Part shown: one piece after another, positions 60,018 through 64,000 of the stretch
Position numbering within the stretch: the first letter of the stretch is position 1
Layout of the letters: each line of letters starts with the position of its first letter
Assembly: GCF_036053395.1 (NCBI RefSeq)
Contig: NZ_CP107942.1
Coordinates: 3,562,501-3,626,500, forward strand
Source: Actinoplanes sp. NBC_00393
Lineage (GTDB): Bacteria > Actinomycetota > Actinomycetes > Mycobacteriales > Micromonosporaceae
Direction of reading: 5' to 3'
Length of the DNA: 64,000 nt
Translations under genes and position numbers: made by a program
The notes under the pieces: model-generated
Told to the model about the DNA's origin: nothing
The model's input: only the letters and a program-made list of their open reading frames with translations
Databases searched by the model: none

Positions 60018-60887
60018 GTGACGAGCTCCCGCGACACGATCGAAGCAGCCTTCAATCAGCGGGCTACGACCTACAACAGCAACTCCTGGCATATCCGGTA
60101 CGCCGAACGGCTCGTCGAGCTCGCCGCCCCCGCACCGGGCATGCGCATTATGGACGCCGCGACCGGAACGGGCTTCGCCGCCATCGCCGCCGCACGCGCC
60201 GCCGGCCCTACCGCGCACGTGCTCGGCGTGGATATCGCAGAGGGCATGCTCACCCGAGCACGACAATCGATCGCATCGCTGCCTATGACCAACATCGACC
60301 TCATCAAGGCCGACGCCACCGCCCTGCCTCACCTGCCCGGCAGCTCATTCGACTTGATTCTCTGCTCTGCCGGCCTGCTCTACCTACCTATCCAGACCGC
60401 CCTGCGCGAGTGGCGACGGCTGTTGAAGCCCGGTGGCCTGGTCGGGTTCTCCACCATGAAGGAGGGTTTCCCGACCGCGGCCCGGCTCTTCCGCGAGCAT
60501 GCCGGCCACTACGGTTTGTCCCTCACCGATCCCGCCACCCGGCTCGGCACGCCGACCCGGTGCGAGCAAGAACTCCGCGACGCCGGGTTCATCCCCACCG
60601 ACACCGTCACCGAGACCATCCGGTTCTCCCGCACAGACCTCGAATACGCCTGGCAGGCCCACACCCAGGGCCCGCACCACGACGCCATCGCCGCGCTCGG
60701 CCCCGAGCAGGCAGAAACGTTCCGCGCCGGTTACACCAGCGCCCTGGCAGAGCTCCTCAGCACCAACGAAGACCAGGTCCTCAACTCAAAGGTCATCTAC
60801 GCCTTCGGGCGCGCCGGCCGGCAGGAGACGCATACTCAGCTGCCAGCCCAGCTCGCGGAAACCGAGCGCCCGGGCCACTCGACGTGA
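60018..60887 (+). CDS. SAM-dependent methyltransferase
   Basis: 289 residues from a GTG at 60018. Class I methyltransferase motifs: MRIMDAATGTGFAAIAAARA (motif I), LGVDIAEGML, then ADATALPHLPGSSFDLILCSAGLLYL and REWRRLLKPGGLVGFSTMKEG. This is the UbiE/COQ5-like layout. The substrate is unknown. Its 3' end overlaps the tail of the convergent GNAT gene by about 100 bp, an unusually long overlap. Confidence 0.92.
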   Translation: MTSSRDTIEAAFNQRATTYNSNSWHIRYAERLVELAAPAPGMRIMDAATGTGFAAIAAARAAGPTAHVLGVDIAEGMLTRARQSIASLPMTNIDLIKADATALPHLPGSSFDLILCSAGLLYLPIQTALREWRRLLKPGGLVGFSTMKEGFPTAARLFREHAGHYGLSLTDPATRLGTPTRCEQELRDAGFIPTDTVTETIRFSRTDLEYAWQAHTQGPHHDAIAALGPEQAETFRAGYTSALAELLSTNEDQVLNSKVIYAFGRAGRQETHTQLPAQLAETERPGHST

Positions 60888-61532
60888 CGCTTGCGGGCGA
60901 GCCCGCCACTGAGGCAGCAGGCCGACCTCCAGCGCGTGGGTGACGGCTGCGGTGGCGACCACGCGTGCACAACCACGGCCGCGCTCGGCCGGCACAGTCA
61001 GCACGCTGACATGGGCGATGCTGCTGGGCCACCTTCGATAGCCTGCTGCCGCCACGACCTCCAGTCCGGCACGCAGTACAAACACCGGTGACGTGATCTC
61101 CGCCAAGCCCGACTCGTCGACGTCTTCATCCGGCACCCGCGCCAGCAGAGCTCCCACCTCGATATCGCCTGCCGGGATCGTCTGGACGGCGCGGGACCCG
61201 GCGGGGCGGAAACCGGCCACATCGCAGTAAGCCAAGGTCGCAGGTCCCAAAACCTCGGTGGCCGGCAGCCTGCGACTGACCACGGCCGGGTCGGTCACAG
61301 CGGTCGCGGGGAGAGCGCCCAGGGCACGCTGCACGATCTCGGCGGTGTCATCGTCAGGGACCGCAGCGATCACAGCGTTTCCCAGACCAACGATGCCGAT
61401 CCAACCTGCCGGGCACAGCAACGACCGCGGCGAGACAGCCACGTCAACGGACAGGTCCTTGAAGACGACCGGTGCCCTGGCCAGGTCGACCCAGAGCCGT
61501 TGAGCGCGGTCCAGCAGAGGATCATCGGTCAC
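60786..61532 (-). CDS. GNAT-like acetyltransferase
   Basis: 248 residues from the GTG at 61532 (VTDDPLLDRAQRLWVD). The C-terminal half has the GNAT acetyl-CoA site, HVSVLTVPAERGRGCARVVATAAVTHAL, and the ending ARALGFRELGWQLSMRLL. The N-terminal half is a separate domain. Overlaps the methyltransferase gene by 102 nt. The upstream gap before the IS element is short, so its promoter is close to the insertion. Confidence 0.82.
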   Translation of the reverse strand: MTDDPLLDRAQRLWVDLARAPVVFKDLSVDVAVSPRSLLCPAGWIGIVGLGNAVIAAVPDDDTAEIVQRALGALPATAVTDPAVVSRRLPATEVLGPATLAYCDVAGFRPAGSRAVQTIPAGDIEVGALLARVPDEDVDESGLAEITSPVFVLRAGLEVVAAAGYRRWPSSIAHVSVLTVPAERGRGCARVVATAAVTHALEVGLLPQWRARPQASRRVARALGFRELGWQLSMRLLPAGAPEGVDDL

Positions 61533-61646
61533 GCTCGCATGATGACAAGCAGCGGGCAGGCACGCGACGGAGATACCACGACAGACTCCGATGTCTGTGA
61601 TCGGCCATGGGCGACCGATCATCGCCCGCTCGGCGGCAACCCGGCT

Positions 61647-61654
61647 GGCATACC
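61647..61654 (+). repeat. Target site duplication, left copy
   Basis: GGCATACC directly precedes the left inverted repeat of the IS element and is repeated exactly after the right one (63045-63052). An 8-bp duplication is the usual outcome of IS256-type insertion, and its integrity indicates a fairly recent event. Confidence 0.93.
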
Positions 61655-61681
61655 GGGACTGTAAAAAGAACGGTGTAACTC
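61655..61681 (+). repeat. IS256-family left inverted repeat
   Basis: 27 bp, starting GGGACTGTAAAAAG and ending ACGGTGTAACTC. The right end is its imperfect reverse complement with four mismatches in the outer half. Confidence 0.93.
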
Positions 61682-61702
61682 CTGATCAAGGAGACGCACC
61701 TG

Positions 61703-63004
61703 ATGACCATGATGACGGAGGCCGTGGATACTTCCGCGGTGGCCAAGAAGAAGGACCCGGCAGCCTTGTCTGGGAGTGTCGATGCCGAACTGGTCGGCCG
61801 GCTCGTGGAGCAGGCTCGTGCCGCGGGCCTGCAGCTGACCGGTGAGGGTGGTCTGCTGCAGCAGCTGACCAAGCGGGTGATCGAGGCGGCGATGGACGGT
61901 GAGATCACCGACCACCTCGGCTATGAGAAGCACGATCCGGCCGGCAAGGACGGCGGGAACTCCCGCAACGGGTCGAGGGCGAAGACGGTGCTCACTGATG
62001 TCGGCCCGGTCGAGATCGTCGTGCCGCGGGACCGGGACGGCTCGTTCGAGCCGCAGATCGTCAAGAAGCGGCAGCGCCGGCTGACCGGGGTCGAGGACAT
62101 GGTCCTGTCGCTGTCGGCGAAGGGCCTGACCACCGGGGAGATCAGCGCTCACCTGGCCGAAGTCTATGGCGCCGAGGTGTCGCGGCAGACGATCTCCACG
62201 ATCACCGACAAGGTGATGGACGGCATGGCTGAGTGGCAGAACCGGCCCCTGGACCGTGTCTATCCGGTCGTGTTCCTCGACGCGATCAACGTCAAGATCC
62301 GCGACGGGAAGGTCGCCAACCGGCCGATCTACGTCGCTTTGGCGGTCACCGCCGAGGGCACCCGCGACATCCTCGGGCTGTGGGCCGGCGACGGCGGCGA
62401 GGGCGCCAAGTTCTGGTTCAGCGTGTGCACCGAGCTCAAGAACCGCGGCGTCGAGGACGTGCTGATGGCCGTCTGCGACGGCCTCACCGGCCTGCCTGAC
62501 GCGATCAACACCGTGTGGCCGCAGACGGTGGTCCAGACGTGTGTGGTTCACCTTCTGCGCAACTCGTTCAAATACGCCGGCCGGCAGCACTGGGACGCCA
62601 TCGCGAAGGCGTTGAAGCCGGTCTACACCGCACCGACCGAGCAAGCCGCCGAGCAGCGGTTCCTGGAGTTCGCCGAGGTCTGGGGCGAGCGATACCCGGC
62701 GATCGTCCGGCTCTGGGAGAACGCCTGGGCCGAGTTCGTGCCGTTCCTGGCCTTCGACGCCGAGATCCGCAAGGTCGTCTGCTCGACCAACGCGATCGAG
62801 AGCGTGAACGCCCGGATCCGCCGGGCCGTGCGGGCCCGCGGGCACTTCCCGAACGAGCAGGCTGCCCTGAAATGCGTCTACCTCGCCGTGATGGCCCTGG
62901 ACCCGACCGGCACCGGCCAGCGCCGCTGGACTATGCGCTGGAAACCCGCCCTCAACGCCTTCGACCTCGCCTTCGAAGGACGCCTCACCGCAGGCCGTAA
63001 CTGA
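61703..63004 (+). CDS. IS256-family transposase
   Basis: 433 residues, full length. The DDE triad is Asp193 (FLDAINVKIRDGKV), Asp259 (AVCDGLTGLPDAI) and Glu366 (CSTNAIESVNARIRRAVRARG); the C-x2-H motif between the second Asp and the Glu is VQTCVVHLLRNSFKY. The first ~90 residues hold a DNA-binding region with TKRVIEAAMDGEITDHLGYEKH. AAGGAG precedes the ATG. It cuts and joins the IS ends. Confidence 0.97.
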   Translation: MTMMTEAVDTSAVAKKKDPAALSGSVDAELVGRLVEQARAAGLQLTGEGGLLQQLTKRVIEAAMDGEITDHLGYEKHDPAGKDGGNSRNGSRAKTVLTDVGPVEIVVPRDRDGSFEPQIVKKRQRRLTGVEDMVLSLSAKGLTTGEISAHLAEVYGAEVSRQTISTITDKVMDGMAEWQNRPLDRVYPVVFLDAINVKIRDGKVANRPIYVALAVTAEGTRDILGLWAGDGGEGAKFWFSVCTELKNRGVEDVLMAVCDGLTGLPDAINTVWPQTVVQTCVVHLLRNSFKYAGRQHWDAIAKALKPVYTAPTEQAAEQRFLEFAEVWGERYPAIVRLWENAWAEFVPFLAFDAEIRKVVCSTNAIESVNARIRRAVRARGHFPNEQAALKCVYLAVMALDPTGTGQRRWTMRWKPALNAFDLAFEGRLTAGRN

Positions 63005-63017
63005 CCTTCAACAAATC

Positions 63018-63044
63018 GAGTTACACCGTTTTCTTGACACTCCC
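63018..63044 (-). repeat. IS256-family right inverted repeat
   Basis: 27 bp starting GAGTTACACCGTTTTC and ending CACTCCC on this strand. Pairs with the left repeat at 23 of 27 positions. Confidence 0.93.
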
Positions 63045-63052
63045 GGCATACC
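63045..63052 (+). repeat. Target site duplication, right copy
   Basis: GGCATACC, identical to 61647-61654. Confidence 0.93.
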
Positions 63053-63419
63053 CATTCGGCAGCGGTGATGACCGACGTTGCTTGAGCACGTCGGCAACCC
63101 GCATCGGGGGTGTCTGGGCCGGTGCTGCCACGACGACGTGACCGCGTATCCGCTTCTCGGCAGATGCGTACACCGCCGTTGCTGTGAGTGGTGACATTGG
63201 GTGGCGGCCGGATCCGCGTAGGTGCTCCTGCACGCACGACACCAGCGAGGGTCGCAGGGTAGTCCGCGGTGTGCCGCTTTGTATCGTGAGCCCTCTGTGC
63301 CCTTTCTGTGGATTCGATCGGGTTCGACGGGGCGCCAGGGTCGCGGCAGCAGCGCGCGTCGCGGTGACGGTGAGGGGCGTCAGGCTGTAGTCGGCTGGCC
63401 AGTTCGATAGCAACACGAA
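63053..63419. other. Intergenic region with no recognised gene
   Basis: About 370 nt between the IS element and the stop of the surface-protein gene. Short frames on both strands were read but resemble nothing. It may hold the rest of an upstream region that the IS has split from the GNAT gene. Confidence 0.5.
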
Positions 63420-64000
63420 TCAAGGTCGAGGCAGCCGGTTACTCACGGGTTGGTCCAACGCGGTTCGCCGGCGGTAGCCGAACAGGGCGAGGGCGGCCCC
63501 GGTGGTGAGCATCAGCCAGCCGGTGAGCGTGATGGCGGCCGTTGGAGTGCCGGTGGTGGGCAGGGTGGGTTTCGGCGCTGGGGACGGTGCGGGTGCCGGT
63601 GAGGTTGGTGTCGACGGCTCCGTTGGCGTTGGTTCCGTGGGAGTCGGGGCCGAGTCGCCTGCGCTGGTGTGGGTGACGGCGCTGATCAGGTAGCTGACGC
63701 CGTTGGTCAGGCCGGTGATGGTGCAGGTGGTGGCGTCGGTCGTGGTGCAGGATGCCGAATCCGCGGCCGCGATCTGGGCGGTGCCCAACTGCTGCATGGC
63801 CGTTGTGGTGATGCACGGGCTGGTGGTGGACCGGCACGGGGTGTTGGTGGCCGTCGCCGTGATGGTGTAGCCGAGCAGGGTTCCGCTGCCCTGTCGCCCG
63901 GGCTGCCACGCCACGGTGATGGCCTCGTTCCTGGGTTGCGCATTCGTGATGGCGGGCGGCTGCAGGCCGGGCGGTGGGGGTCCGGTGTTCGGGGTGACCG
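63420..64000 (-). CDS. LPXTG-type sortase-anchored surface protein (C-terminal part, 5' end outside window)
   Basis: The reading enters at the right edge and ends at 63420, about 193 visible residues. It contains a fibronectin III-like domain (VAWQPGRQGSGTLLGYTITATA and TCTITGLTNGVSYLISAV), then a Pro/Thr-rich spacer (PTPTEPTPTEPSTPTSP), and the cell-wall sorting signal LPTTG followed by a hydrophobic stretch ITLTGWLMLTTGAALALFGY and RRR. Sortase would link the protein to peptidoglycan. Size and function of the missing part are unknown. Confidence 0.85.
   Translation of the reverse strand, partial: VTPNTGPPPPGLQPPAITNAQPRNEAITVAWQPGRQGSGTLLGYTITATATNTPCRSTTSPCITTTAMQQLGTAQIAAADSASCTTTDATTCTITGLTNGVSYLISAVTHTSAGDSAPTPTEPTPTEPSTPTSPAPAPSPAPKPTLPTTGTPTAAITLTGWLMLTTGAALALFGYRRRTALDQPVSNRLPRP

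Larger units (their letters stand above)
61655..63044 (+). mobile_element. Complete IS256-family insertion sequence
   Basis: 1390 bp bounded by 27-bp imperfect inverted repeats (61655-61681 and 63018-63044; 23 of 27 positions match, both begin GGGA and share the inner ACGGTGTAACTC) and flanked by an 8-bp direct repeat GGCATACC. It carries one intact transposase gene in plus orientation, so it may be able to move. Confidence 0.95.

Noticed and set aside
63021..63416. Minus-strand frame of 131 codons after the IS element
   Set aside because: It begins in intergenic DNA and runs into the IS right end; no motif, start or ribosome site supports it.
1..64000. CRISPR array, rRNA, prophage or plasmid origin
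   Set aside because: No regularly spaced repeats, rRNA-like sequence, phage structural genes or replication origin were seen on reading both strands.

Overview
The window looks like chromosomal DNA of a high-GC actinobacterium, most likely Actinoplanes or a close relative in the Micromonosporaceae (inferred from content, not searched). The signs are very high GC, many GTG and TTG starts, frequent leaderless or 4-nt overlapping genes, a large AfsR/SARP-type regulator, a four-gene conservon (cvnABCD), TetR, MarR-type and other one-component regulators paired with efflux pumps, and a sortase-type surface protein.

Layout. 1-8.6 kb: the end of a SARP/AfsR regulator (cut by the left edge), then tetR-etfB-etfA divergent from an acyl-CoA carboxylase pair (accD-like, accA-like). 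The shared promoter carries three operator-like sites exactly 21 bp apart. 8.6-19.5 kb: a sedolisin lipoprotein peptidase, the conservon cvnA-cvnB-cvnC-cvnD (sensor kinase, roadblock, DUF742, GTPase), a GNAT enzyme, a membrane GGDEF-EAL protein, and an MFS plus TDT/TehA-type transporter pair. 19.5-31.8 kb: a NUDIX protein fused to a regulator tail, a GT87 mannosyltransferase-like gene, a TRIC channel, an alpha/beta hydrolase, an FCD-type GntR regulator, a TetR-MFS efflux pair with mirrored operators, a cyclase-family enzyme, an orphan histidine kinase, a DUF2795 protein and an erythromycin-esterase-family protein.

31.8-41.7 kb is the most coherent accessory block: a glycoside-utilisation locus. 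One arm (minus strand) is GH1, GH2 beta-glucuronidase-like, a GPH-type sugar transporter and an SDR dehydrogenase. The other arm (plus strand) is tetR, GH43 and GH78 alpha-L-rhamnosidase. None of the hydrolases shows a signal peptide, so uptake of intact glycosides followed by cytoplasmic stripping of rhamnose, pentose, glucose and glucuronate is the natural reading.

41.7-60 kb: mainly single genes (imine-reductase-like enzyme, MerR, several unknowns, SMI1/KNR4 and Imm1-like proteins, Fsr-like MFS with AraC, LLM oxidoreductase, EEP-family protein, mycothiol-dependent-isomerase-like protein, AraC with RibD/DHFR-like reductase, NudC-like NUDIX). Several broken genes lie between them: a CPBP protease, an SMP-30/gluconolactonase tail, a NUDIX fragment, a GntR fragment and a small C-terminal remnant. 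60-64 kb: a methyltransferase overlapping a GNAT gene tail to tail, a complete IS256-family insertion with an 8-bp target duplication, and the C-terminal end of an LPXTG-type surface protein cut by the right edge.

No rRNA, tRNA, CRISPR array or prophage was seen. Assignments rest on reading motifs in the translations; no database search was run.
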